From positions 1 to 54,473 of the forward strand of contig NZ_QREV01000032.1 in NCBI RefSeq assembly GCF_003363715.1: a stretch of 54,473 nt of DNA. Direction: 5' to 3'. This document shows, in pieces, positions 42,373 to 49,173 of this stretch. Source of the stretch: Parabacteroides acidifaciens. Lineage in GTDB: Bacteria; Bacteroidota; Bacteroidia; Bacteroidales; Tannerellaceae. A program made the position numbers and the translations under genes. Position 1 is the stretch's first letter; every line of letters begins with the position of its first letter. The notes below the pieces were generated by a model, which was not told the origin of the DNA, searched no databases, and saw only the letters and a program-made list of their open reading frames with translations.

Positions 42373-43368
42373 TTATTTATTCAATTCGATAAACCTGTTG
42401 AACACATCCAACGCCTTGCCGCTTTCCAGCGATTCCCTTGTTTCGGAAATGCATTCTGCGATTCTCTTCTCCGGGCAGATCACCTGGATGGCGAAGGCCG
42501 AGTTGGCGATCACGCAGTTGGTCTGTGCCGGAGTTGCCCGGTTGTTCAGGACATCATCGAAGATACGGGCAGCATCGGCGACTGTTTCCCCGCCGTCCAG
42601 TTCGGCTTCTGTGGCACGTTGGAAACCTAACATCTCAGGCGTGTAGAGCTTCTCCTTTTCCGGCATAGCGACCTTGAACTCCGATGTCAGCGATATTTCA
42701 TCGTATCCGTCGAGGCTGTGCACCACCGCGAAACGTGTTCCGCTTTCCTGATAGGTGTAGCTGTAGAGCCTCAGTAACGGCAAGTTGTACACCCCAAGTA
42801 ACTGGTAGGCCGGCATCACCGGATTGACCAGCGGACCGAGCATATTGAAGAAGCTGCGTACGCCGAGGCTTTTCCGTACAGGAGCGACCGCCTTCAAGGC
42901 CGGATTGAACAGCGGCGCATGGAGGTAAGCGATGTGGCAGGCCTCCATCGAGCGGCGCAACCGGTCGACGTCGTTGGTGAACTTCACGCCATGCTGTTCC
43001 ATCACATTGCTGGCTCCGCTGACCGAAGTCGCCCCGTAGTTTCCGTGCTTCACGACATTGTATCCGGCACCGGCCACGACAAAGCAGGAGGTCGTGCTGA
43101 TGTTGAACGTATTCTTCCCGTCGCCCCCCGTCCCGACAATGTCGATCGGCTTGAACTCCGATAAGTCGACCGGGACGCGCATCTCGAGCAGGGCTTCGCG
43201 GAAACCCGTCAGTTCCTCCACCGAGATGTTACGCATCAAATAGACCGTTATCAGGCTGGCAATCTGGGAGTCGTTATATTTGCCTTCCGCCATATTCTGA
43301 AGGATCGTCCGCGCCTCGTCCCGTCCCAGATACTGGTGCTCGAACAACCTGTATAATATATCTTTCAT
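42373..43368 (-). CDS. trpD: Anthranilate phosphoribosyltransferase
   Basis: 331 residues, full length. Transfers the phosphoribosyl group from PRPP to anthranilate. Diagnostic motifs are VGTGGDGKNTFNIST (PRPP binding), KHGNYGATSVSGASNVMEQHG (anthranilate and phosphate binding) and FFNMLGPLVNP. The DE pair for magnesium is in LDGYDEISLTSE. The N-terminal helical domain (ILYRLFEHQYLGRDEARTILQNM) is intact. It lies between trpG (31-base gap containing heptamer units) and trpC (two-base gap) in a continuous minus-strand operon. Confidence 0.96.
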   Translation of the reverse strand: MKDILYRLFEHQYLGRDEARTILQNMAEGKYNDSQIASLITVYLMRNISVEELTGFREALLEMRVPVDLSEFKPIDIVGTGGDGKNTFNISTTSCFVVAGAGYNVVKHGNYGATSVSGASNVMEQHGVKFTNDVDRLRRSMEACHIAYLHAPLFNPALKAVAPVRKSLGVRSFFNMLGPLVNPVMPAYQLLGVYNLPLLRLYSYTYQESGTRFAVVHSLDGYDEISLTSEFKVAMPEKEKLYTPEMLGFQRATEAELDGGETVADAARIFDDVLNNRATPAQTNCVIANSAFAIQVICPEKRIAECISETRESLESGKALDVFNRFIELNK

Positions 43369-43387
43369 CTTTTATAGTCTAACTTTT

Positions 43388-43415
43388 AATTTTCAATTTT
43401 CAATTCTCAATTCCC
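43388..43415 (+). repeat. Heptamer array AATTTTC/AATTCYC x4 at the trpG stop
   Basis: Units AATTTTC, AATTTTC, AATTCTC, AATTCCC. On the minus strand the last four codons and the stop of trpG (GIEN-stop, TGA at 43402-43400) are built from these units. Length change would alter the TrpG C-terminus. Confidence 0.8.
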
Positions 43416-43975
43416 AAGACCCAGTTCCGGATAATCGTCTTCCCCTTCGGCGTCAGCACCGATTCCGGGTGGAACTGGATGCCGCGGACATCGTATTCGC
43501 GGTGGCGGAGCGCCATGATCTGCCCTTCCTCCATATCTTCCGCCGTAATCTCAAGGCAGTCGGGGAAGTTCTCTTTGGAGACAGCCCACGAATGGTAGCG
43601 TCCGGCACGGAAACCGGGTTCCAGTCCGGCAAACAGCGGGTCTTTCGCCTTAATACGAATGTCGGAACAAACCCCGTGGTGCACATCCGTCAGGTTGATA
43701 AGTGTCGCTCCGAAGGCTTGGCCGATGGCTTGCTCTCCGAGACATACTCCCAATATACTCTTGGTCGGTGCGTAGCGGCGGATAAGCGGCAGAAGGATGC
43801 CCGCCTCCTCCGGGATGCCGGGACCGGGCGACAGGAGGATCTTGTCGAAACGGTCTACTTCGTCCAGTGTTATTTTATCGTTGCGATGTACTTCTACATC
43901 TGCTCCCAATTCCTTTAATATATGTAACAGGTTGTAGGTAAAGGAATCATAATTATCAAATAGTAATACTTTCAT
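43400..43975 (-). CDS. trpG: Anthranilate synthase component II (glutamine amidotransferase)
   Basis: 191 residues, a class-I glutamine amidotransferase supplying ammonia to TrpE. The nucleophile Cys is in ILGVCLGEQAIGQAFGA, and the His-Glu pair in GIQFHPESVLTPKGK. DNYDSFTYNLLHIL at the N-terminus and SPGPGIPEEAG (oxyanion region) are standard; the sequence favours the trp rather than the pab role because of its operon position. The start is four bases after the trpE stop. The C-terminal residues come from a heptamer repeat, apparently harmless because the domain ends at IRNWVLG. Confidence 0.95.
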   Translation of the reverse strand: MKVLLFDNYDSFTYNLLHILKELGADVEVHRNDKITLDEVDRFDKILLSPGPGIPEEAGILLPLIRRYAPTKSILGVCLGEQAIGQAFGATLINLTDVHHGVCSDIRIKAKDPLFAGLEPGFRAGRYHSWAVSKENFPDCLEITAEDMEEGQIMALRHREYDVRGIQFHPESVLTPKGKTIIRNWVLGIEN

Positions 43976-43978
43976 CTT

Positions 43979-45382
43979 TCAATTAATTAATTTTGTTGCC
44001 AGATCGATCGCCTTCTTCAAGGCGCCCAGTTTGTTGTTCACTTCTTGCAGTTCCCTCTCGTCGTTGCTCTTGGCGACAATGCCGGCTCCGGCCTGGTAGT
44101 AGAGGACGTTGCCGCGGCTGACGAATGTACGGATCGTGATCGCCTGGTTCAAATCTCCGTCGAAGCCGATAAAGCCGATGCAGCCGCCGTAGGCTCCGCG
44201 GTTGTGTTTTTCTATCTCCGTGATGAGCTGCATGGCGCGTACCTTCGGCGCTCCGCTCAGTGTGCCGGCGGGGAAGGTGTCGATATAGGTTTTTACCGGG
44301 TTACTGTCTGCGTCGATCTCCCCGCTGACGCGTGATACTAAGTGAATCACATGGCTGTAGTACTGTACTTCTTTGTAGAAGTCCACCTGTACGTTATGTG
44401 CGTTGCGCGACAGGTCGTTGCGTGCCAGGTCGACCAGCATGACGTGCTCGGCATTCTCTTTCGGGTCGGCAAGGAGGGCCTCGGTGCGCTGTTTGTCTAA
44501 TGCGACGTCGCCGGTGCGGAAAGCAGTTCCCGCGATCGGGTCGATGCTGGCGTGCCCGTCTGCCACTTTGCAGTGTGTTTCGGGCGAGGAACCGAAGATA
44601 CGGAAGCCACCGAAGTCGAAGTAAAAGAGGTAAGGGGAAGGATTCACGCTGCGGAGCGCCCGGTAAACCTTGAAGTCGTCGCCCTTGAACGGCTGTTCGA
44701 AACGGCGGCTCAGGACAATCTGGAAGACGTCTCCCCGGAGGCAGTGGCGGATTCCCTCGCGAACCATAGCCTTGTATTCCTCTCCCGTGATGGGCGATGT
44801 TTCAGGACCGACAGCCTGGAAGTTATAGGAAGCGTAGTTGCGGTTTTCGATCAGTGTCTCGATCTCCTGCAGGTTGGAGTTTTCGCCCGGTTGCAGCAGC
44901 TCGACAAGCGTCAGTTCGTTTTTGAAGTGGTTGAACACGAGGATATACTTATATAGTATGTATAGCATATCGGGCGCGTCGTTCTCTTCGTGGTGTGCCT
45001 CCAGCACCGGGATATTCTCGAAGTAGCGGACCGCGTCGAAAGCCGTGTATCCGAACAACCCGCATACTTTCCTGTCCTGTCCTTCGATCGAGAAGCGGGC
45101 GAGGAAGGCGTTCATGGCGTCTGCCACATTGAACTGTTCCGTCAACGGTGTAACCTCGCTTTTTCCGTCGGGGAAGGTTGCCGTGCATTCTCCGTTATTG
45201 ATACCGATACTTGCCAGCGGGCAGAGGGCGATGTATGAAAGGCTGTTTTCATTTCCGTGGAAGTCGGAGCTTTCCAGCAGGGCCGATTCCGGATAGATGT
45301 CCCGCACCTTCAGATAGATGCTGACGGGCGTGTGAAGGTCGCCGAGAACCTTTTTGCTTATTGTCTTGAATGTATAATTCAT
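43979..45382 (-). CDS. trpE: Anthranilate synthase component I
   Basis: 467 residues, chorismate-utilising enzyme making anthranilate. The N-terminal LLESSDF matches the LLES motif used for tryptophan feedback binding. The catalytic half has PSPYLFYFDFGGFRIFGSSPE, DPIAGTAFRTG, LVDLARNDLSRNA, TFPAGTLSGAPKVRAM and FYQAG-type ending QAGAGIVAKSNDERELQEV. All expected active-site stretches are present. It starts eight bases after trpB stops and is four bases from trpG, so the two subunits are translated from adjoining frames. Confidence 0.96.
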   Translation of the reverse strand: MNYTFKTISKKVLGDLHTPVSIYLKVRDIYPESALLESSDFHGNENSLSYIALCPLASIGINNGECTATFPDGKSEVTPLTEQFNVADAMNAFLARFSIEGQDRKVCGLFGYTAFDAVRYFENIPVLEAHHEENDAPDMLYILYKYILVFNHFKNELTLVELLQPGENSNLQEIETLIENRNYASYNFQAVGPETSPITGEEYKAMVREGIRHCLRGDVFQIVLSRRFEQPFKGDDFKVYRALRSVNPSPYLFYFDFGGFRIFGSSPETHCKVADGHASIDPIAGTAFRTGDVALDKQRTEALLADPKENAEHVMLVDLARNDLSRNAHNVQVDFYKEVQYYSHVIHLVSRVSGEIDADSNPVKTYIDTFPAGTLSGAPKVRAMQLITEIEKHNRGAYGGCIGFIGFDGDLNQAITIRTFVSRGNVLYYQAGAGIVAKSNDERELQEVNNKLGALKKAIDLATKLIN

Positions 45383-45390
45383 ATATCCAG

Positions 45391-46578
45391 TTACTTTTTG
45401 TTCTTATAGTTGATGTATGTTTCCATATCCTTGTCCCCCCGGCCCGAAACGGTCAGTACGACGACATCTTCCGGTTTGAAGTTGACTTTTGAGAGTGCTC
45501 CCAGCGCATGTGCGCTTTCCAACGCCGGGATGATGCCTTCGATGCTTGTCAGTTCGAAAGCGGCCTCTAAGGCTTCGTCGTCGTTGACGGCAAGGATCGT
45601 TGCGCGGTGTGTCTCCGACAGGTTTGCGTGGATCGGTCCGATACCCGGATAGTCCAGTCCGGCAGAAATGGAATAAGGTTCTTCGATCTGTCCGTCTTCG
45701 CTCTGCATCACCAGCGTACGGGCTCCGTGTATGATTCCCTTTTTACCCAGTTGGATCGTGGCGGCACTCTGTCCGGTCGTGATTCCCAGGCCGCCGGCTT
45801 CGGCAAGGACAATCTTTACCCGTTCGTCGTCGATAAAATGGTAGATTGTTCCGGCTGCATTGCTTCCCCCGCCGACACAGGCGATCAGATAATCGGGATA
45901 GTCGCGTCCTTCCTGTTCCAGCAATTGCTTTTTGATCTCTTCGCTGATCACAGATTGCAGACGTGCCACCATATCCGGATAAGGATGCGGCCCGACGGTG
46001 GAACCGATGATGTAATACGTGTCGGAAGGGTGGCAGCACCAGTCGCGGATCGCTTCGTTGGTTGCATCTTTCAGCGTCATATTACCCGAAGTGACAGGCA
46101 CAACCGTTGCCCCGAGCATCTCCATCTTCTGCACGTTGGCATGCTGGCGTTCCACATCCGTTTTACCCATGTAAACGATGCATTCCATGTCCATCAGCGC
46201 GCAAACGGTAGCCGTCGCAACGCCGTGCTGCCCGGCTCCGGTCTCGGCGATGATACGTGTTTTTCCCATCCGGCGTGCCAGCAGGATCTGCCCGATCGTG
46301 TTATTGATCTTATGGGCGCCGGTATGGTTCAGATCTTCCCGTTTCAGGTAAATCTTGCAGCCGTACTTCTCACTTAGCCGTTTGGCCAGATAAAGAGGAG
46401 AGGGGCGGCCTACATAATTGCGGAGCAATTGGTTGAACTCTTGCTTGAAGCTGTCGCTTTCCAGCACTTCCAGATACTTTTTTTGCAGGTCTTCCACACA
46501 TTGGTGAAGTATTTCGGGGATATATGCCCCGCCGAACTCACCATAATAACCATTTTCATCAACTTGATACGTCTTCAT
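45391..46578 (-). CDS. trpB: Tryptophan synthase beta subunit
   Basis: 395 residues, TrpB1 type. The PLP lysine is in [13 protein letters not shown], the phosphate-binding loop is GGGSNAAG, and [10 protein letters not shown] is the catalytic Glu region. The N-terminus ([15 protein letters not shown]) is the form that pairs with TrpA. It condenses indole with serine. It is first in the operon here (order B-E-G-D-C-F-A, typical of Bacteroidetes), 58 bases downstream of the attenuator terminator, so it is directly exposed to leader control. Confidence 0.96.
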   Translation of the reverse strand: MKTYQVDENGYYGEFGGAYIPEILHQCVEDLQKKYLEVLESDSFKQEFNQLLRNYVGRPSPLYLAKRLSEKYGCKIYLKREDLNHTGAHKINNTIGQILLARRMGKTRIIAETGAGQHGVATATVCALMDMECIVYMGKTDVERQHANVQKMEMLGATVVPVTSGNMTLKDATNEAIRDWCCHPSDTYYIIGSTVGPHPYPDMVARLQSVISEEIKKQLLEQEGRDYPDYLIACVGGGSNAAGTIYHFIDDERVKIVLAEAGGLGITTGQSAATIQLGKKGIIHGARTLVMQSEDGQIEEPYSISAGLDYPGIGPIHANLSETHRATILAVNDDEALEAAFELTSIEGIIPALESAHALGALSKVNFKPEDVVVLTVSGRGDKDMETYINYKNKK

Positions 46579-46635
46579 TGTTCTTCTATACTTATTATTT
46601 TTCTATTCTTGATTTCTTTATTGCCTTAAACTAAA

Positions 46636-46666
46636 AAAGGCCTGCCGCAAGTGCGACAGACCTTTT
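46636..46666 (-). terminator. trp attenuator terminator
   Basis: On the minus strand AAAGGTCTGTCGC pairs with GCGGCAGGCCTTT (G-U pairs at two or three places) around the loop ACTT, followed by TTTTTT. It lies between the Trp-rich leader peptide and trpB. I could not draw a convincing antiterminator stem by eye. Confidence 0.85.
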
Positions 46667-46703
46667 ATTATATCTCGGAAGTATATACATGAGGACTGGT
46701 TCC

Positions 46704-46766
46704 TTACGACCTTGTGAGTTGTACGGAGTGCCACCACCAATATGTATTTACTAAAATAGTTCTCAT
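46704..46766 (-). CDS. trpL: trp operon leader peptide
   Basis: A 20-residue peptide, MRTILVNTYWWWHSVQLTRS, with three consecutive Trp codons (TGG TGG TGG), translated from the ATG at 46766. It lies 17 bases after the predicted transcription start and 38 bases before the terminator stem. This is the arrangement of classical ribosome-stalling attenuation: scarce Trp-tRNA would stall the ribosome on the WWW codons and change the leader RNA fold. The peptide is not expected to have a function itself. An upstream in-frame extension exists but would begin before the promoter. Confidence 0.85.
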   Translation of the reverse strand: MRTILVNTYWWWHSVQLTRS

Positions 46767-46789
46767 TTCTTTTTTTGTTATTACGGCAG

Positions 46790-46820
46790 CAAATATAGAT
46801 ATTCTCTGACAAACTGCAAA
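46790..46820 (-). promoter_or_regulatory. trp operon promoter
   Basis: On the minus strand TTTG (46820-46817), 19 bases, then TATATTTG (46797-46790): an ideal Bacteroidetes -33/-7 promoter. Transcription should start near 46783. Confidence 0.85.
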
Positions 46821-46865
46821 TGATTTGGAAGATTTTTTATTAAAATAGTGATATATGTACGATTC

Positions 46866-46919
46866 TTGCACTCCATACAAAGCATATTTACCCCGGAATA
46901 TGCTTTGTATGGAGTGCAA
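46866..46919. repeat. Perfect 23-bp inverted repeat
   Basis: Two 23-base arms beginning TTGCACTCCATACAAAGC and ending GGAGTGCAA, perfectly complementary, with the loop TACCCCGG. No T-run follows, so it is probably not a terminator. It lies between the divergent trp promoter and the AAA ATPase gene. Confidence 0.9.
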
Positions 46920-46937
46920 AGATGACTCAATATGGTG

Positions 46938-46991
46938 ATTGCACTATGAAAGTGCATAAATTATGACTTTTCTGCACTTTTGTAGTGCAAT
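46938..46991 (+). promoter_or_regulatory. Candidate operator: 19-bp inverted repeat before the AAA ATPase gene
   Basis: ATTGCACTATGAAAGTGCA (46938-46956) and TGCACTTTTGTAGTGCAAT (46973-46991) are inverted copies with 17 of 19 matches, centres 35 bp apart. The right arm ends five bases before the -7 box and would cover the -33 region, so a repressor bound there could block transcription. Confidence 0.6.
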
Positions 46992-46996
46992 TGTCG

Positions 46997-47004
46997 TATC
47001 TTTG
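46997..47004 (+). promoter_or_regulatory. -7 box of the AAA ATPase gene
   Basis: TATCTTTG fits TAnnTTTG and ends 15 bases before the ATG at 47020. The TTTG at 46979-46982 is too close to serve as a normal -33 box. Confidence 0.5.
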
Positions 47005-47019
47005 TGGAAACGGAATGTT

Positions 47020-48189
47020 ATGGATAGATTATATGAGACTTTTAATAAGCTTTTGAAGGGCGTACAAACGGATTTTATCCGTTACAAGTATGATGAGATC
47101 AAATGGCAGAACCGTATGTTGGGGCTGGTAGGACCACGCGGCGTGGGAAAGACAACTTTGTTTTTGCAGTATATTAAAAGAAATTTGTCATTGAAAGATA
47201 CCTTGTACGTGTCGGCCGATAATATATATTTCACGGATCACTCGTTGATAGACCTTGCTGATCAATTCAGTAAACAAGGAGGGAAACATCTTTTTATCGA
47301 TGAAATTCATAAATATGAGAACTGGTCGAGGGAGTTGAAACAGCTGTACGACTCTTATCCGGATATGCAGATACTTTTCACAGGTTCATCTATCTTGGAT
47401 ATTTACCGGGGAATAGCTGACCTGAGCCGTCGTGCACCTATCTATGAGATGCAAGGACTTTCGTTCCGTGAATATCTATATTTGTTTCATGGCATATCGG
47501 TGCCTGTATATTCGCTTGAAGAAATATTGGATTTGAAAGCAGAGATTCCCGGAGTGAACCATCCTTTACCTTTGTTTGCCGAGTATTTGCAGAAAGGTTA
47601 TTATCCTTTTAGCCGGGATGTAGATTTTTATATGGAATTGGAACAGGTGATTAACCAGACAATGGAAGTAGACATTCCGCAGTATGCCAATATGAATACA
47701 TCTACAGGACGAAAACTGAAGCAATTATTGGTGGTGGTGGCACGGAGTGTTCCTTTTAAGCCTGTCATGCAGAAACTGGCTGATTTGGTAGGGATTAGCC
47801 GTAATTATGTAGCTGATTATCTACTCTATATCGAACGAGCAGGTATGATTGCCCAATTGCGGGATGATACGGGAGGAATCCGGAGCCTTGGCAAAGTAGA
47901 AAAAATTTATTTGGACAACCCGAACCTTATTTATGCATTGGGAAGGAGTGAATCGAATATCGGAAATATCCGCGAAACCTTCTTTTATAATCAAATGCGG
48001 GTGAGACAAGATGTTATCTCTTCCCCGCTGGCTGATTTTTTGATCGGAGATAAGACCTTTGAAGTGGGAGGAAAAGGAAAGGGGCAAAAACAAATAGCTG
48101 ATGCGAAGGAAGGATTTATCGTGAAAGATAATATTGAAGCAGGATATGGTAATACGATTCCTCTTTGGAGTTTTGGACTGAATTATTAG
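47020..48189 (+). CDS. AAA family ATPase with DUF4143 C-terminal domain
   Basis: 389 residues. The N-terminal AAA_14 P-loop domain (~28-165) has Walker A GPRGVGKTT, Walker B KHLFIDEIHKYENW and the sensor-like ILFTGSSILD. The C-terminal DUF4143 region (~210-389) contains a winged-helix-like stretch (KPVMQKLADLVGISRNYVADYLLYIERAGMI). It ends with LADFLIGDKTFEVGGKGKGQKQI, recalling a degenerate PD-(D/E)XK nuclease fold. I chose the ATG at 47020 because codons upstream overlap the promoter. Such genes are abundant and often horizontally moved in Bacteroidales; their job is unknown. Long palindromes upstream suggest autoregulation. It is a single gene before fecR. Confidence 0.88.
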   Translation: MDRLYETFNKLLKGVQTDFIRYKYDEIKWQNRMLGLVGPRGVGKTTLFLQYIKRNLSLKDTLYVSADNIYFTDHSLIDLADQFSKQGGKHLFIDEIHKYENWSRELKQLYDSYPDMQILFTGSSILDIYRGIADLSRRAPIYEMQGLSFREYLYLFHGISVPVYSLEEILDLKAEIPGVNHPLPLFAEYLQKGYYPFSRDVDFYMELEQVINQTMEVDIPQYANMNTSTGRKLKQLLVVVARSVPFKPVMQKLADLVGISRNYVADYLLYIERAGMIAQLRDDTGGIRSLGKVEKIYLDNPNLIYALGRSESNIGNIRETFFYNQMRVRQDVISSPLADFLIGDKTFEVGGKGKGQKQIADAKEGFIVKDNIEAGYGNTIPLWSFGLNY

Positions 48190-48259
48190 TCTGGATTGAA
48201 AAACTATTAACATTCTTTTAGCCAAACCCAATAGTGAGTATCCTCGCTTTCCCTGTCTT

Positions 48260-48267
48260 TATCTTTG
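48260..48267 (+). promoter_or_regulatory. -7 box of the second fecR gene
   Basis: TATCTTTG, 24 bases before the ATG at 48292. It overlaps an in-frame TTG that could be mistaken for a start codon. No clear -33 box. Confidence 0.5.
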
Positions 48268-48291
48268 AAATCAATCATAAAAAGGGAAAGC

Positions 48292-49170
48292 ATGGCAGCT
48301 GAACACGATCATATAGATAAGACACTGGATAAACTTGTCGCCTCGACACGTTCGCCACGGGGACGTTATTCCGCTTCGGAGAGTTGGAAGGTGTTGGAAA
48401 AACGTATTTCTCCTCCGGCAAGGAAGTTCAGGTTTTATCGGTTGGCGGGGGCTGTTGCGGCTTCGGTGCTTCTTTGCTTGGGCGGTTGGTTCGGGTACGA
48501 TCATCTGCGGCCGGTGTCTATGCAGACCGCTTCGGCTGGTGCGGGAATATCGGTCGTAACGCTGCCGGACCGGACGAAAGTAACATTGAACCGCTATTCA
48601 TCTTTGACCTATCCCGACCGCTTTAAAGGGGAAAAGAGGGAAGTCCGATTGCAAGGCGAAGCCTATTTTGAGGTGGAAAAAGATGCCCGGCATCCGTTTA
48701 TAGTAAAGGCGGAACCTGTCGATGTACAGGTGTTGGGGACGCATTTCAATGTGGAAGCCTATCCCGGGGATGCAGATGTGAAAACGACTTTGCTGGAAGG
48801 TTCCGTTGCCGTCAGTGTGCCGGAAACAGGCAGCCGGATTGTGTTGTCGCCGGGAGAAAGTGCGGTCTATAACCGCGAAAGTCGGACATTGCAGGAGATA
48901 GAACCGAAAGAAAATGATATCACGGTCGACTGGCGCGACGGCCATTTCCGGTTTGATTACCTTCCTTTGCAGGAGATTGTGCGGGAGCTTTCGAATGCCT
49001 TTCAAGTAAAAATCAGGATTACAGATGAAGCAATAAAGAATTTCCGTATCAGGGCTCATTTTACGGAAGGCGAAAGTCTGGACCAGATGCTCGATCTGCT
49101 TCAGTCCGCCGGTAATTTCAGTTATACAAAAACAAACGATACGATCTTGATCCGTTCTAAACTTAACTAA
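48292..49170 (+). CDS. FecR family anti-sigma factor / regulator without an adjacent sigma gene
   Basis: 292 residues from the ATG at 48292 (GGGAAAG lies just upstream). It has a cytoplasmic N-terminus (~1-55) and a TM helix (~58-78; LAGAVAASVLLCLGGWFGY). The FecR domain (~95-195) has VVTLPDRTKVTLNRYSSLTYP and REVRLQGEAYFEVEKDARHPFIV. The DUF4974-like C-terminal domain (~215-292) has FRFDYLPLQEIVRELSNAF. It is four bases from the TonB receptor whose STN domain would signal to it. There is no ECF sigma gene next to it, contrary to the usual order, and the cognate sigma factor is not evident in the window. Confidence 0.92.
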   Translation: MAAEHDHIDKTLDKLVASTRSPRGRYSASESWKVLEKRISPPARKFRFYRLAGAVAASVLLCLGGWFGYDHLRPVSMQTASAGAGISVVTLPDRTKVTLNRYSSLTYPDRFKGEKREVRLQGEAYFEVEKDARHPFIVKAEPVDVQVLGTHFNVEAYPGDADVKTTLLEGSVAVSVPETGSRIVLSPGESAVYNRESRTLQEIEPKENDITVDWRDGHFRFDYLPLQEIVRELSNAFQVKIRITDEAIKNFRIRAHFTEGESLDQMLDLLQSAGNFSYTKTNDTILIRSKLN

Positions 49171-49173
49171 GTT

